From contig CP150557.1 of assembly GCA_049487715.1 (NCBI GenBank), positions 620,001 through 684,000 on the forward strand: DNA of 64,000 bases. Direction: 5' to 3'. This DNA is from Pycnococcus provasolii (lineage: Eukaryota; Chlorophyta; Pseudoscourfieldiophyceae; Pseudoscourfieldiales). Made by a program: the position numbers and the translations under genes. Below, piece by piece: positions 18,907-29,364 of the stretch. Numbering within the stretch: position 1 is the first letter of the stretch; each line of letters opens with the position of its first letter. The notes under the pieces are model-generated. The model saw nothing but the letters and a program-made list of their open reading frames with translations, was not told the DNA's origin and ran no database searches.

Positions 18907-20988
18907 CTACAGGTGGTAGTCTCCCTCGAAGATGTGTAGGACGCGCTTGTCCTCGGTAGGATTAGAAAGTCTCCACATTGGCTTGAGGAACAGTGTTGGT
19001 CGAACCGCCTTGCCAGCTTGTTCAACTCCGCCGGCAATGACAACGTGCGCGAGAACGTCGCGAGAGTCCTTCGGAGGTTTGCGGAAGCGAGGCGGCGGCG
19101 CGCGCACCGTGTCGTCTGCGTCCGGCGCATCGGCAGCACGTCGCGCGCGCGCTAGTGCACGACTCGCGGTTGTCGACTTCGTCTGCATCGCGGCGGGGAA
19201 GTGCATGGGAACTCGTCTTCTCTTGTCCTGGAAATTGCTCGTCGTTGACGATGGCACCGTCGACGCCGATGTCGAAGTCGACGCCTCGAGCGGTTCGTCG
19301 TGCCACGCCCTCGGCTCTTCGGCTTCCCATCCGCTGAGATGGTTCGACAGCTTCCGTGCGTTGCCCGTGCCACGCCGCATTGCCACCTCCTTGTATCCCG
19401 CCAGCTCTTCCGACGCCACCGCGTGGAAGAACCTGTTCGACGTTACCTCTTGTCCCATGACGCGGCGTACTTGCGCGTATCCCTCGCGCACGCGTATCAC
19501 CGCGGCATTCGGCTTGGCGGCGAAGCTGGCGTACGAGTCCTCCTCACGCTCGTCAACTGGCATGGCGTTCGCATCGACGAGGCGCGTGTGAGGCGCATGC
19601 GCCTGACGGTGCTTCATTCCCTCAATCTTGCCCAGCGTGGAAATGATGTGCTGCTCGACAAGTCGGCTTGACTGCGTGGTGGCGAAGGCAAACTCGGGCG
19701 CATGTGCGGGTCTGCGGCTAGGCCTTGGCCGAGCGCCGCGCATTTTTCCGAGCTGCGCGGAATCTTCGGCGTCGGCGGAATTGTCGACGGTGGCGTCGGC
19801 GGTGGCTTCTTCATACGGCGCATCATCGACGGCGATTCCCGAGCTTCCTTCCCCGCCGTCCCACTCGTCCTCAAACGACACTAAATTCACGACGTTTTCG
19901 CTCGGCTGCGGCGCCGTCGACGTTGCCGTTGGCGTGGCGGCGGCACTCTTTGTTGGCGTGGCGACGGCACTCATCGACGTGGACGCGACGGATTGAGTGC
20001 GTGGTGCGTACAATGTGGTGCTGTTCGCGTCATCATCTTCAGCGTCAGCGTCGCCGTCTTCCTCGTTTTCTTCTTCGTTGGGAACGTGTGCGAACGGTGG
20101 AGGCCACATCGCCTCTGGATATGCCGCGACGAGCCGACTGGTAGCCACATCCTCCACCGCGGGTGGGATGACGAAGGCACCGCCGTGTATGGAGATGGGT
20201 GCGAGTGCCGCTCGCGGCAGAACGCCCATCATGGATGCAAGCAGGCGTCTCACGCGTGCGACAGCGGTAACGCCGATGGGCCCATGGTGCGGCGCACGCG
20301 GGAAGGCGTCAGCAAGCATGAGCGACGCCGCCTCGGCGAGCGCACCAGGGAGCAGGCGCGGATAGCTGACCATGCCGGGCTTCTTTCCTATGACGAGCGT
20401 AAGTCGCGCAAGCCTTGCGGCAAAACGCGCCCATATCGCGGCGGTGAAACGCTCGTCGACAACCTGTGCCCCCGCCTCGACGAGCACGAGCCATAGTGCG
20501 TCAATGGCCGCAGCCTCCTGCTGCGGCTGGAGGAACCACCTCACGAAAGCGCGCTGTCCTCCAGCGGTATCGAAGTGCGCGATAAACGCTGCGGCTGCCA
20601 TGGATCCCGCCTTGGGTGGCTGCGCCCCCTCAGGTACAGGTAGGCTTTCGTCCGCATCGTCGGGCACAGGCCATGGCGCGAACACGTCGGCGATGTACCG
20701 CGTTTGGTTGGTTTTTAAGGCTGGAGAGATTGACGTTGTTGCTGCTCCAGGCACCAGCAGTGGGGCGGGTTGTTTGTGCTGCTGCTGCCGCCGCTGCTGA
20801 CTTCCGAGCTGCGGTGCAGACATGACGTGCACGTGGCTATTTTGTGCATCCGAGTCGAGCGAAGGGCGTAGTAGTGACACGGTAGCGAGCGCGGCGTCGA
20901 CCCTTTTTTCGAGGGGCGAGAGCACGCGCGGTCCCTGCGCCGACGAGAGAGGAGGCGGCGGGTACACAGGCCGCTGTTGCTGCTGCAT
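18907..20988 (-). CDS. Large protein of unknown function with disordered segments
   Basis: I do not recognise this 693-aa protein. It starts MQQQQRPVYPPPPLSSAQG. Residues 95-290 look globular and alpha-helical (FIAHFDTAGGQRAFVRWFLQ; ARLTLVIGKKPGMVSYPRLL). The middle is acidic and Ser/Ala/Thr-rich (EEENEEDGDADAEDDD). A conserved-looking block follows (VREGYAQVRRVMGQEVTSNRFF), then an Arg-rich linker, and the last 55 residues are compact (DVLAHVVIAGGVEQAGKAV; LKPMWRLSNPTEDKRVL). There is no signal peptide, membrane segment or enzyme motif. It is convergent with EF3, 190 bp apart. Confidence 0.7.
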   Translation of the reverse strand: MQQQQRPVYPPPPLSSAQGPRVLSPLEKRVDAALATVSLLRPSLDSDAQNSHVHVMSAPQLGSQQRRQQQHKQPAPLLVPGAATTSISPALKTNQTRYIADVFAPWPVPDDADESLPVPEGAQPPKAGSMAAAAFIAHFDTAGGQRAFVRWFLQPQQEAAAIDALWLVLVEAGAQVVDERFTAAIWARFAARLARLTLVIGKKPGMVSYPRLLPGALAEAASLMLADAFPRAPHHGPIGVTAVARVRRLLASMMGVLPRAALAPISIHGGAFVIPPAVEDVATSRLVAAYPEAMWPPPFAHVPNEEENEEDGDADAEDDDANSTTLYAPRTQSVASTSMSAVATPTKSAAATPTATSTAPQPSENVVNLVSFEDEWDGGEGSSGIAVDDAPYEEATADATVDNSADAEDSAQLGKMRGARPRPSRRPAHAPEFAFATTQSSRLVEQHIISTLGKIEGMKHRQAHAPHTRLVDANAMPVDEREEDSYASFAAKPNAAVIRVREGYAQVRRVMGQEVTSNRFFHAVASEELAGYKEVAMRRGTGNARKLSNHLSGWEAEEPRAWHDEPLEASTSTSASTVPSSTTSNFQDKRRRVPMHFPAAMQTKSTTASRALARARRAADAPDADDTVRAPPPRFRKPPKDSRDVLAHVVIAGGVEQAGKAVRPTLFLKPMWRLSNPTEDKRVLHIFEGDYHL

Positions 20989-22317
20989 ATTCTTCTTCCA
21001 GATTCTTATTACTATTATTTGTGTGTGTTTTTTGTCAAGATTGCAAGTTCGTGCAAGCTTGCGTGCAAGCTTACCCTTGAGGCGTTAACGAGCACGAGCA
21101 CGAGCACGAGCACGCGGCCGGCTGCTTCACGGAGACGGAGACCTCCGGAGATGTGCGTGCGCGTGCTGGGCTTGGCACGACAGCACCACCTGACCGGTCG
21201 GCCGCTTGGACTCGTTCAACGTGTGGCACCCCCTTGGACCCTCCCACTCTCATCGGCTTCGGCTTCGGCTTCGGGGGAGGGAGGGATTCCCCTGAGGGAT
21301 TCCTGATCAGTTCCAAGCAACCTGCCTGTCGTCGCAGCACCTCCCTCCTCCCACCTCCATGCAACGCACATCCGTTCTCGCACCATTCTCGTTTTTGTTG
21401 TTTCCCTCGTTGAGGTCTTTCTCGCTCATATCCCATAGTTGGTACTTATCGGGCCGTTATGTACGTGTTTTGCCATACCGCTCTCGTCTGAACCTTTCTC
21501 AGCTTCTCTATCAGCTACGATAGGTTGTCAGGTGTTGGGATGTGATTTCAGCGCTTCCGTTCCGGTATCATACTTCATAGCTGGTAGTTGGCACCAACGC
21601 ATCACACCGCGAAGGTCGCCACCGCTAAACCTTCGAGGTGCCGGGATTCCTACACCTGATTCCTACCAGGTTGGCCGGTATGTTAAAATCTCGCCGCGAA
21701 TAGGTTCATATATGATTTTCTCGTTCAAGGCTTCAAGCTCGTTTCGCGTTCGCGTTTCGTGCCGAACGCGTTTGCAGATCGGCTCGCACGTACCCTTTCA
21801 ATCATGCCTTTCTCATCCACAGGCAGCATGTGGACATTGCACGAAATTCCGTCCGAAACGTGTTCTAAATTCAACAAAGGCCGGTTTTCCCGGTTTTCCA
21901 GGCATGGAATTCGAGAAATCCATCCAAATAATAAGACGCGGAAGATCCAGAAAGCAGATAAATACCACCACCACATGAGATATCCAAACTCGCCAAAATT
22001 TGCAAATTTTAGCCAAAAGCTGAAACGTGATGCGACCCGCCTGCTTTCCCCTACCAGGCGGGGTTGTGTCCGACACGTCGACACATTCCCATCATTGGAC
22101 GAGTTTTCCCACCACACAGAAGTGACTCTGCCTCTAAACCTCGGACGTTAAAAGACCCCTCCCCTCCCCTCCCCTCGGCCTGCTTCGCGTCCCTGCTTCG
22201 CATTCCTTGTGCATTCAACTCAACTCACCACACGCGCATTCACTTGTGCATTTCACATTGTGTCAATTCATTCCCTTGCTTGTTCATTCATTGGTTTCTA
22301 CTGTAATTGTTCTTATA
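20989..22317. other. 1.3-kb region without a supported gene
   Basis: Short open frames exist, but they begin at GTG/TTG codons and show no family motif or consistent composition. Features are a GAGCAC run (21090-21113) and a CGGCTT run (21255-21270). The 3' part is promoter and leader of the BSD gene at 22318, with a CCCCTCCCCT run near 22160. Confidence 0.6.
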
Positions 22318-23625
22318 ATGGTGTCGGTGCTCTCAGGTGCTCAAGGAGGCATTAGCGCTCTGAGCAATAATGCACCGGGCACTGGTGTTAGTGAACCGTG
22401 CCCGACGCTCATGGACGACCTACGCACGCTCCGCCAACTCGCGCACTCCTGCCTCGACCCTGCGTCGACGAGAGGAGGTGGTGGAGGTGGCGCACATTCC
22501 GCATTCCGAAACGCGCACTCGCTCCACTCAAGCTCCATGAGAAGTGGACGCAACGCACCAACCTCGCCGTTCGGGTCCTCGTACCGTGCCTACGAAGACG
22601 CGCGTGCACGAGCGCCGCACACAAGCCTCCAGAAGGACCTTCTCACGGTGGCGAACGTTCTCAGCGGTGTGCTCTTCTGCACGCTCGACAAGGATGTCGC
22701 AGAGACGACGTACAATGCTGCCAAGGCGTGCCGTGAAGTGGAGGAGTTTGTCCACGAACTCATTGAAAGGCCTGAGGTATGGGGGGGCAATTCTATCCCA
22801 TCATCACCCAAAAAACAAATAATTGAAACCCATGACTCACAGCCTATCCACAAACCCACACTCTTCACCTAGGTGGTGTTCGAGCTCACGAGCTCCACAA
22901 AGACGAGCTCGAGCGTGTTCGTCATGACGGAAGAGCAGGAGACGCACAGCGACCTCGTCGAGCGCAACATTCCGCGCCTAAAGGCTTTCCGTCACGAGCT
23001 GTCGCTTCTTGGAATTGGACGTGACCGCTTCTGGTCTGCATACTTCCAGCTCATGCGACTTTCCCTTTCCGACATGTCTACCGCTCTCGAGCACTACAGT
23101 AGGTCGCACGGCGCAGTGGTGGAGAGTCCAAGCGAATGCACGGCGAACATTCACGCGGGAAGTGACAGCGAGGAAAACAACAGCGACGGCACGGGAACGT
23201 TGCATGCGCCCACCTGGGTCATGCTGAACGAGGAGCTCATGCGCCGCCACGACGACGACGTTGCGCAGGCGCGGGCTGCCGCCCACAACGTGACATCCCC
23301 ATCCACGGCGATGGACGGCGACGTGACGGACGCGGATGCGGACATCGAGGATGCCGCCGATGGCAATCGCGATGACGAGGACGACGAGGACGACGAGGAC
23401 GAGGACGACGGCATTCGCGACGCGTTGGCATTGGACAACGACAACGGTGTGGAGTTTGCTTGTGATGCGGACGCTCGCGCTGCAGGTGAGAAGGCGCTCG
23501 AGGCTTTGAGCGATCCCGAGCCAGGATACATTGCCGTCAGCCCCTACACTGCCGTGCACCTTCGCCAGCCTTCGGATGAGAGCTCCGACTGGTCCGTCGT
23601 CGACGCAGATGACGTTGCCAAGTAG
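22318..23625 (+). CDS. BSD-domain protein (two exons)
   Basis: Exons are 22318-22776 and 22873-23625, joined in phase 0, giving 403 aa. The intron of 96 nt begins GTATGG and ends CACCTAG; both halves are open and the junction falls within one domain. The BSD domain spans about residues 178-215 with the diagnostic RDRFWSAYFQLM (FW..YF). Upstream is a helical region (LQKDLLTVANVLSGVLFCTL), downstream an acidic low-complexity stretch (DDEDDEDDEDEDD). The C-terminus reads SSDWSVVDADD, typical of plant BSD proteins. BSD proteins include the p62 subunit of TFIIH and synapse-associated-like proteins; this is closer to the latter. The exact role is unknown. Confidence 0.75.
22777..22872 (+). other. 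Spliceosomal intron, 96 nt
   Basis: GTATGG...CACCTAG between GAG at 22774-22776 and GTG at 22873. Removing it joins two open frames in phase 0. One of the few introns in the window. Confidence 0.8.
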
Positions 23626-23690
23626 GTGTACTGTCAAGAAAGCACACGCGGTGGACGGGAAACGGAAGAAAAAACAACAACCAGATTGAT

Positions 23691-23761
23691 TAGTCGCAAG
23701 TTTAGAAGAGTGAGTTCGAGTGTAACCAGATCGTGCAGCATAAGAATCTAGGTTGCCACTC
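23691..23761. repeat. Diverged duplicate of the eL42 3' end
   Basis: This stretch matches 23826-23887 with scattered changes. Shared blocks are TAG[T/C]CG[C/T]AAG, GTAACCAGATCGT, AATCTA and TGCCACTC. The 23826-23887 copy covers the last codons, stop and 3' UTR of eL42. The duplicate lies in the convergent 3' region of the BSD gene. Confidence 0.6.
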
Positions 23762-23874
23762 GGAAGCCACACCAGACCCGCGTATGAGACCCGCAGTAGG
23801 AAAACATTTCAAACAGGCACATTTTTAGCCGTAAGTATTAGAAGAGGTACAGAGTAACCAGATCGTACAAAAAT

Positions 23875-24189
23875 CTAAGGTGCCACTCCCTTCTTCTTCT
23901 TATCGCCGCCGATTTCGAACGTCTTGCAACGCTTGATGGGGTGCATGTGCACAGCCTTGCACTGTCCACAAGCAAGTCGCAGCACAATCTTCTTCGTGGT
24001 CTTCGCCTTCTTGTGGAAGACGGGCTTGGTTTGTCCTCCGAAGCCGCTCTGCTTTCGGTCGTAGCGCCGCTTGCCCTGCGCGTACAAGGATGCCTTTCCG
24101 GTCTTGTACTGCGTGACTTTGTGCATGGTGTGCTTTCCGCACTCCTTAGCCTTGCAGTACGCGCGCTTGCTCTTCGGGATATTCACCAT
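23875..24189 (-). CDS. RPL44: 60S ribosomal protein eL42 (L44/L36a)
   Basis: This 104-aa protein is of full family length, from the ATG at 24189 ([20 protein letters not shown]). eL42 binds the large-subunit E site. The block [19 protein letters not shown] is intact and includes the Pro whose substitution gives cycloheximide resistance in yeasts, so a sensitive ribosome is expected. The zinc-binding cysteines (CKAKEC and CGQC) are present. The frame is open upstream to 24450, but that part has no ribosomal homology. It is a single exon. Confidence 0.98.
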   Translation of the reverse strand: MVNIPKSKRAYCKAKECGKHTMHKVTQYKTGKASLYAQGKRRYDRKQSGFGGQTKPVFHKKAKTTKKIVLRLACGQCKAVHMHPIKRCKTFEIGGDKKKKGVAP

Positions 24190-24590
24190 GGCTCTCGGAG
24201 AATGGCAGCCGGCGAGCTGGGCGAGGGAATGGGATGGCGAACCACGAAGAGCGTCAAAAGAGCAAAAGAGGGGGGGGAGGGCGGCGGCTAACACCACCAC
24301 GGGAAAAAGGGGATACCGGTTTGAAAATACCCATGAAGAGGGGTTGGAAAAAAACAAAATCAAATCCTTTTGTTTTCCATTTCGGGGTTTCCCGTTTGGT
24401 TTTTGGGTTTTCCCTCCGTCGGAATTCGGAAAACAGACCGGTTGGTTCAAAGTTCAAACGACAAACGGACGTCCGAACCTGCTGCTCATTCTTCCATTTT
24501 TTTTGTCATAAGGTTATATATGCCTGCTTTGGCGGCTTTGGCTTTCTGACGACGAGGATTAGTATTGATATCGTGCCTACTCCTGCGAAC

Positions 24591-25379
24591 ATGTCGTGCT
24601 ACTCACGCCGAAGAGTACGACCCCGTAGCTCTGATCATTGCGATGAGCAGCAACTTCAGCTTTCTCCTTCCAAAACAACGAACGCACCCGTGACTGCCCC
24701 GCTGAGTAACACGCACAGAGAAGGAGGAGAAGAAGAAGAACGGGGAGGAGGCGTTGTGGCCCGCCCTCAAGACGACGGCGACGAAGGTGCTCGTCGTGAA
24801 ACAAGCAGTTTTTTCGCAACCAGCTCCTCCAAACAACAAACAAGCAAGAAGCGTAAGATGGCGACGAATGAACAGCCAACTCGCGCAAAACTGCAGCAAA
24901 CCTTCCTGGACTTTGGACAGCGCGACTTTGACCGAAAGACGTGCAAGGTGTGTGGGATGGTGTACGCGCCAGGCGTGCCGGCGGACGAAAAGTTGCACAA
25001 GCAAGTGCACGCCAAGGCGGTTGCGCCGAAAACAGTGCGCGTCTGGGCCGACGCGCGCGTTGTCGCGCAAACGCCAAGCATGCGCGTCGTGAGCGTGCTC
25101 AGCGACGACCCTCAGGCAACGTGGAGGCGTGTTGCCAGCGCCGTCGACGCCGCGGCGGAGGCACTCGGTGAGACCTGGGATGCGGCGTCGAGACGTGCCG
25201 CACGCCTCGACGTACTCGTCGCGGTGCAGGCGCAAGACCGCGTCGCGGGTGTCTCAGCCATTGCGAACGTGCCCTCTCGAAGCGTGCGAGTTGTCTGGGT
25301 CGCGCCGTACATCGCCGAAGAGAGTGAGCGCACGCGCGTGAGGGACGCTCTCGAGGCGAGCGCACATGTAAACATGTAA
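24591..25379 (+). CDS. ESCO1/Eco1-like zinc-finger protein lacking a normal acetyltransferase end
   Basis: This 262-aa protein from the ATG at 24591 resembles the cohesin acetyltransferase family. A disordered N-terminus is followed by a PIP-like box (KLQQTFLDFGQ) and the family's C2H2 finger (CKVCGMVYAPGVPADEKLHKQVH). The segment after it (RVVSVLSDDPQATWRRVASA; LDVLVAVQAQDRVAGVSAI) fits the start of the catalytic domain, and VRVVWVAPYIAEESERTRV aligns with the family's SRIWV.R..R..GIA block but lacks the acetyl-CoA-binding R-R-x-G-I-A. The frame stops 20 residues later and only 200 bp remain before the next gene. Either the enzyme is degenerate, or the end is misassembled. A GTAAGG at the stop could be a splice donor, but I see no downstream exon. 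Confidence 0.6.
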   Translation: MSCYSRRRVRPRSSDHCDEQQLQLSPSKTTNAPVTAPLSNTHREGGEEEERGGGVVARPQDDGDEGARRETSSFFATSSSKQQTSKKRKMATNEQPTRAKLQQTFLDFGQRDFDRKTCKVCGMVYAPGVPADEKLHKQVHAKAVAPKTVRVWADARVVAQTPSMRVVSVLSDDPQATWRRVASAVDAAAEALGETWDAASRRAARLDVLVAVQAQDRVAGVSAIANVPSRSVRVVWVAPYIAEESERTRVRDALEASAHVNM

Positions 25380-25581
25380 GGTACCCATAATGAAGAACAC
25401 GAGAGAGAGATCGGGGTTTGGGTTCGGGGTTACAATCTAAGGTGAGGTTTGCAAGCCTGTCTTGTCTGTCCCTGACACCTGAAGAAGGGGCGCCGATTCC
25501 TTTTTTTCCATTTGTTCCCTCCCATCCCCTTTTTGTGACGTTCCCCTTCCCGGCAAGCAGCCCGGGGCAGTGGCCATTTTC

Positions 25582-28500
25582 ATGGCGTCCATTTCGGATT
25601 CTCTTGAGGGCAGTGGCGTTTCAGCCTCCTCACTTCTAGGTGCTTTAGCTTCATCTGGTTCCTCCCTCTCTTTGTCCGAAGAAGATAAAACGCAAGCATG
25701 GTCCTCGCTTGTCCTTCTGTTAGCACCCCTCCCTCCTGCTGCCTCTGCATCTGGTGATGAAGATGTTGGTGGTGGTCTCGGTGACGTCCTAGGTGCCGTG
25801 GGCCTGCGTGGCGTCGAACTCGCACGCGCCGCTGACCTCGCCGCAGCAGCGGGGCACGCCCTATCCTCGGCGCTCTCTGTCGCGCTTATGGAGGCGCAAA
25901 AGGGAACGGCGGGATGCCGTAAGCTGAGACGAGCCGCACTCAAAGCCGCGTGCATGCTCGCAAAGAAGCTTGGGAACGAAACCAACGAAGAAGGCTTGGC
26001 GGGTGCTGACGTGCTTGCGTTCTTCCTGCCTGGCGTTGCCACGCTCTTGGCAAAGCAAATCATGCCACCCATTGGAGTGGGATGCTCCGGGGATGCCGAG
26101 AGTGTCGCAACAGCCGTCGACATGCTCGCGTTCGTCGTGGGAAAGACGATCGGCGGAGAACCTGCAAACAACTCGGCAAACGATAGTACAAAGCTGGATG
26201 CCAGCGTCGATAAGCTGCGCGCTCTCCTTCTCCCACAAACCAATGATGCTCAAGCACCTCGTAAGACAACCACCAGGAAGACTGCGCATGAATTCGTCGT
26301 CAGCCGAACACCGGAGTGGGTAGAAAATGCGCGCTCGCGCATTGCACCAGTGCTGGCCAAGTCGCTGCTTGCGCTGTGCCGCACGCCTGATCCACCCGCG
26401 CCGAGCCACGTGGCTCGCGCCACCGCTGCCGTCTGCCTCGACTGCCCTTGGCTGCTGTCGTCGCCCGCGACGCGCGATGCCACGGTGGATGCCGTGCTGC
26501 GGCGTGCGCACGAAGATGCGGCGCATGCCGAACGCGCACTGCGGAACGTGCACTTGCCCGCGGTGCTACTGCGCCATCTCGTTCACCTGCGCGCCGACGC
26601 CGCAGTACATGGCGACGGTGCAACGGACATGCACGCTCGTGCGGCGGTGGCTGTACTTGCAATTGCCAAGGTGCGCATGGGAAGCTCTCGCGCACTGCTA
26701 CTCACGCCTGCAGCAGCCGTGGCATCCACCGAGGAAGAGCACCGGTGGCTATCGCGCTTCCCAGAAGGCACGCTGCTCAGCGCGCTTTTGGACGCATGCG
26801 CGAGTGCCGCCGTGCCAGACTGCGCGGTGGTGGCAGCACCCTTGCCAACGAAAGCGACGATGGTGCCCGAGCCACTCGCACCTATCGCAATGCGTCACAT
26901 CACGCCACGCAGCCTCACCGCGATCCACGAGCTGCTTGACACAACCGCGACGGCGCTCGATGGTAGCCTACTCGACGCCGTCGATGCGCTTCGTGTTGCC
27001 GTGCACGATGCTCCCGCCGACTGTGCGGATGCGATTTTCGTCGATGTACGCTCCCACCACGCGTCGCTGGTAAGAATGACCGCGACATTGCTCCGCCGTG
27101 CACCGAAGTCGCCATCATTAGACGCGGCGTGGGCATCTCTGCTAGCCTTGCTTGTCGATGACGCGCGGTTTCTTGCACAGCAAAAGGTTGCAGATCATAG
27201 CACGCGTCAGCGCATTAGTCGACTTGCTCGCCGCGCCGACGCCTCGGCGGCGCGGGCGGCGCTCGAGGCGGTCGGTGCGTGCGCGCTAGCTTTGGGCTCG
27301 CGCTTTCATGACGATGCGAGATTCTGCACGCGAACGCTCGCGCCTTTGCTGTCACACGCCGCTCGTGACGACGAGGCATCGACGGGCGCACGTGTGGCTG
27401 TTTCGGCGCTCTGCAAAAGTGCTGGTATCAGCGCAGGTCGCACGGACCTTCTCGTGATGATGCACGCCGACTACGTTGTAGATGCGTTGTGTGCAAGCCT
27501 GAGAGAGGGTGAGTCGCGCGCGCGCAAGCTCGTGCGCAAGGGCGAGCATGTGGACGGCGCTGAACAGCATGGCTGGATGTGCAATGCGCCTGCCCTTTTC
27601 GAGACCTGTCTTGGTGCGTTTGCGGCGGCACGAACCAAGGCTGCGAAGGCTGACGACGACGAGGAGGAGAAGGTGACTGTCGGTCCGTACGTGAATTCGT
27701 CGCTGCTCCCTTTGCTGCGCGAGCCGCTAACGACCGCCGTTGCGGCTGTGACATCGTACGGCGAGCGGCGAAGCTGGCGAATTTCGGATCGCGCGAGGTT
27801 CGTTGGAGCACTGAGGCATGTGTGCGATGCATGCACCGCAGATGCCAACGATGTCGTGCAGCGTGCATCAAATTGCTCGCCAGACGAAGGCCAGCGGCTT
27901 GTCCAGCGCGTGGATGCCGCCACCGAGCTGTGCACCACAGCCGCAGATGCATGTATGCACGCACTCGGTGACAACAGCGTTCCGCCACGCGAGGCTCGAC
28001 GTGAGCTCGACGTGATTGTGGCTTCGATGCGCGGCTTGCTGGCTGCAGAGCGCGGCGCGGCGATGCTGCTACGCAAGGACGAGCAAGAGGGGGAGGAAGA
28101 GCAGGAGGCACGCATTCCCACGTTGCGCCCGAATATCCTGCTACCACGAGTTGCCTCTGCGTGGGCGGGCGTGGTGGCGACACTCGATGACGGACGCAGC
28201 GGCGTGCTTGACGCGGGCCTTGATGCACTCGTGGCCATCTGCGCGGCATGCGACTCTGCATTCCTCGCACGCCGGTTCGCCGAGCAGGCGGCGCCCAGGT
28301 TGGCTTTTTGGCTCAAGTATGGTCGCGCTGCAAAGGCGCAGGAGCGCGAGGCTGGTGGTGTGATCGAGCGAGCAAGGCATCGCTGGCTGTGGGCGGATGC
28401 CGAGGAGGATGTCGACAACCTTCCACCTGCCGCGCGCTCAACCAAAGCTAGGAGGGCCGTGATGAGGACGGTGCGTGCTCTTTGTGAGGACACACGAGCG

Positions 28501-28641
28501 CGTTTGGCGTTGAATGCAGACTCAAGGCAGATCATCTTGGATGCGCTAAGTTGTGAGGGTTTTTCTGGGCCTTTGTCGAAGGAGGCCACCGAGACGGCAC
28601 ACCTCGTGGAGGAGACGGCAGCGGCGACAACGACGAGCTAA
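25582..28641 (+). CDS. TTI1: TTI1-like HEAT/ARM-repeat protein
   Basis: This 1,019-aa, almost wholly alpha-helical protein is rich in Ala and Leu, as in HEAT/ARM solenoids. The segment FVVSRTPEWVENARSRIAP, followed by a helix pair, resembles the R-T-x-E-W block of TTI1 (TELO2-interacting protein 1). The C-terminal repeats (VLDAGLDALVAICAACDSAF; RRFAEQAAPRLAFWL) also fit. TTI1 acts with TEL2 and TTI2 to mature PIKK kinases such as TOR, ATM and ATR. Other HEAT proteins remain possible, so the name is tentative. The ATG at 25582 is the first in frame. A UGUAA signal lies at 28651, 10 nt after the stop. Confidence 0.55.
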   Translation: MASISDSLEGSGVSASSLLGALASSGSSLSLSEEDKTQAWSSLVLLLAPLPPAASASGDEDVGGGLGDVLGAVGLRGVELARAADLAAAAGHALSSALSVALMEAQKGTAGCRKLRRAALKAACMLAKKLGNETNEEGLAGADVLAFFLPGVATLLAKQIMPPIGVGCSGDAESVATAVDMLAFVVGKTIGGEPANNSANDSTKLDASVDKLRALLLPQTNDAQAPRKTTTRKTAHEFVVSRTPEWVENARSRIAPVLAKSLLALCRTPDPPAPSHVARATAAVCLDCPWLLSSPATRDATVDAVLRRAHEDAAHAERALRNVHLPAVLLRHLVHLRADAAVHGDGATDMHARAAVAVLAIAKVRMGSSRALLLTPAAAVASTEEEHRWLSRFPEGTLLSALLDACASAAVPDCAVVAAPLPTKATMVPEPLAPIAMRHITPRSLTAIHELLDTTATALDGSLLDAVDALRVAVHDAPADCADAIFVDVRSHHASLVRMTATLLRRAPKSPSLDAAWASLLALLVDDARFLAQQKVADHSTRQRISRLARRADASAARAALEAVGACALALGSRFHDDARFCTRTLAPLLSHAARDDEASTGARVAVSALCKSAGISAGRTDLLVMMHADYVVDALCASLREGESRARKLVRKGEHVDGAEQHGWMCNAPALFETCLGAFAAARTKAAKADDDEEEKVTVGPYVNSSLLPLLREPLTTAVAAVTSYGERRSWRISDRARFVGALRHVCDACTADANDVVQRASNCSPDEGQRLVQRVDAATELCTTAADACMHALGDNSVPPREARRELDVIVASMRGLLAAERGAAMLLRKDEQEGEEEQEARIPTLRPNILLPRVASAWAGVVATLDDGRSGVLDAGLDALVAICAACDSAFLARRFAEQAAPRLAFWLKYGRAAKAQEREAGGVIERARHRWLWADAEEDVDNLPPAARSTKARRAVMRTVRALCEDTRARLALNADSRQIILDALSCEGFSGPLSKEATETAHLVEETAAATTTS

Positions 28642-28728
28642 CGTCGCACATGTAAGAACGGTAAAAGTATTGTTTTTGTACAAAATAACACAGAAGGCTG
28701 CAGAAACACGCCAACGCATTCATATTCT

Positions 28729-29364
28729 TCAGTCCTCAGGTATTTCCGGGTTCGCGGCATCCAGCGGCTGACAAGGGTAGTTGGCATACGTGTCGTACTG
28801 GTAAACGAGGTGCGGTATGCTCGGCTTGAACTTCTGGCTCGTCGCGCTGAACAGTCTCTTCATGAGGTTGGCGTTCTCCGCGACGGTCGTTCCAAGCACG
28901 CGCACGCCGCCTTCCGCCGTGCAGTAAGGCGAACTCGGGTCGCCTAGCACTGCCACGGCTGCGGCGTACTTCTCCCACACTTCGTGCGTGATGAACGGCG
29001 GGTCGATCACGATCAGGTCAAACGCGCGGTGAAAGTGCGCCGGTATTTCGTCGGGTTTGTTGAAGTCGTACGCGTAAAACTTCTCCTCTGGGCAGCTTCC
29101 CTTCACCTCCGGGTCCAGGTCGAGCAGTGCGCAGCTCTTACGCGCCTTAACCGGCAAGCTGTGGTACAGCGACGGCGTGGAGAGGAACGCCGCTCGTATG
29201 GGCGGTTTCGCCGCGTCGTCTTCCGTCGGCGCGTCCACGGTGCACGCCTTGACGAGCGCGTCTATGGTGAGGTTGCTGTACCAGTACTGGTTGAAGTCCG
29301 CGTTTTCCTCCGTCTTGGAGAGGAACCTGTTGGCCGCCAGTTGGCCTTCTCCCGCAGGCGCCAT
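28729..29364 (-). CDS. eEF1A lysine N-methyltransferase (EFM5/EEF1AKMT1 family)
   Basis: This 211-aa protein of the former N6AMT2 family methylates a lysine of translation factor eEF1A. Diagnostic blocks are NQYWYSNLTIDALV near the N-terminus, FLSTPSLYHSLP, the acidic motif LLDLDPE, and the catalytic DPPF in LIVIDPPFITHEVWEKY. The C-terminus (IPHLVYQYDTYANY) is also family-typical. Length matches human and yeast members (about 210-250 aa). It is convergent with the TTI1-like gene. Telomere-type motifs and a MITE lie directly upstream of its promoter. Confidence 0.87.
   Translation of the reverse strand: MAPAGEGQLAANRFLSKTEENADFNQYWYSNLTIDALVKACTVDAPTEDDAAKPPIRAAFLSTPSLYHSLPVKARKSCALLDLDPEVKGSCPEEKFYAYDFNKPDEIPAHFHRAFDLIVIDPPFITHEVWEKYAAAVAVLGDPSSPYCTAEGGVRVLGTTVAENANLMKRLFSATSQKFKPSIPHLVYQYDTYANYPCQPLDAANPEIPED

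Noticed and set aside
21439-21978. 179-codon frame between the unknown gene and the BSD gene
   Set aside because: It starts with a non-ATG codon, has no motif and is no longer than chance frames in this composition.
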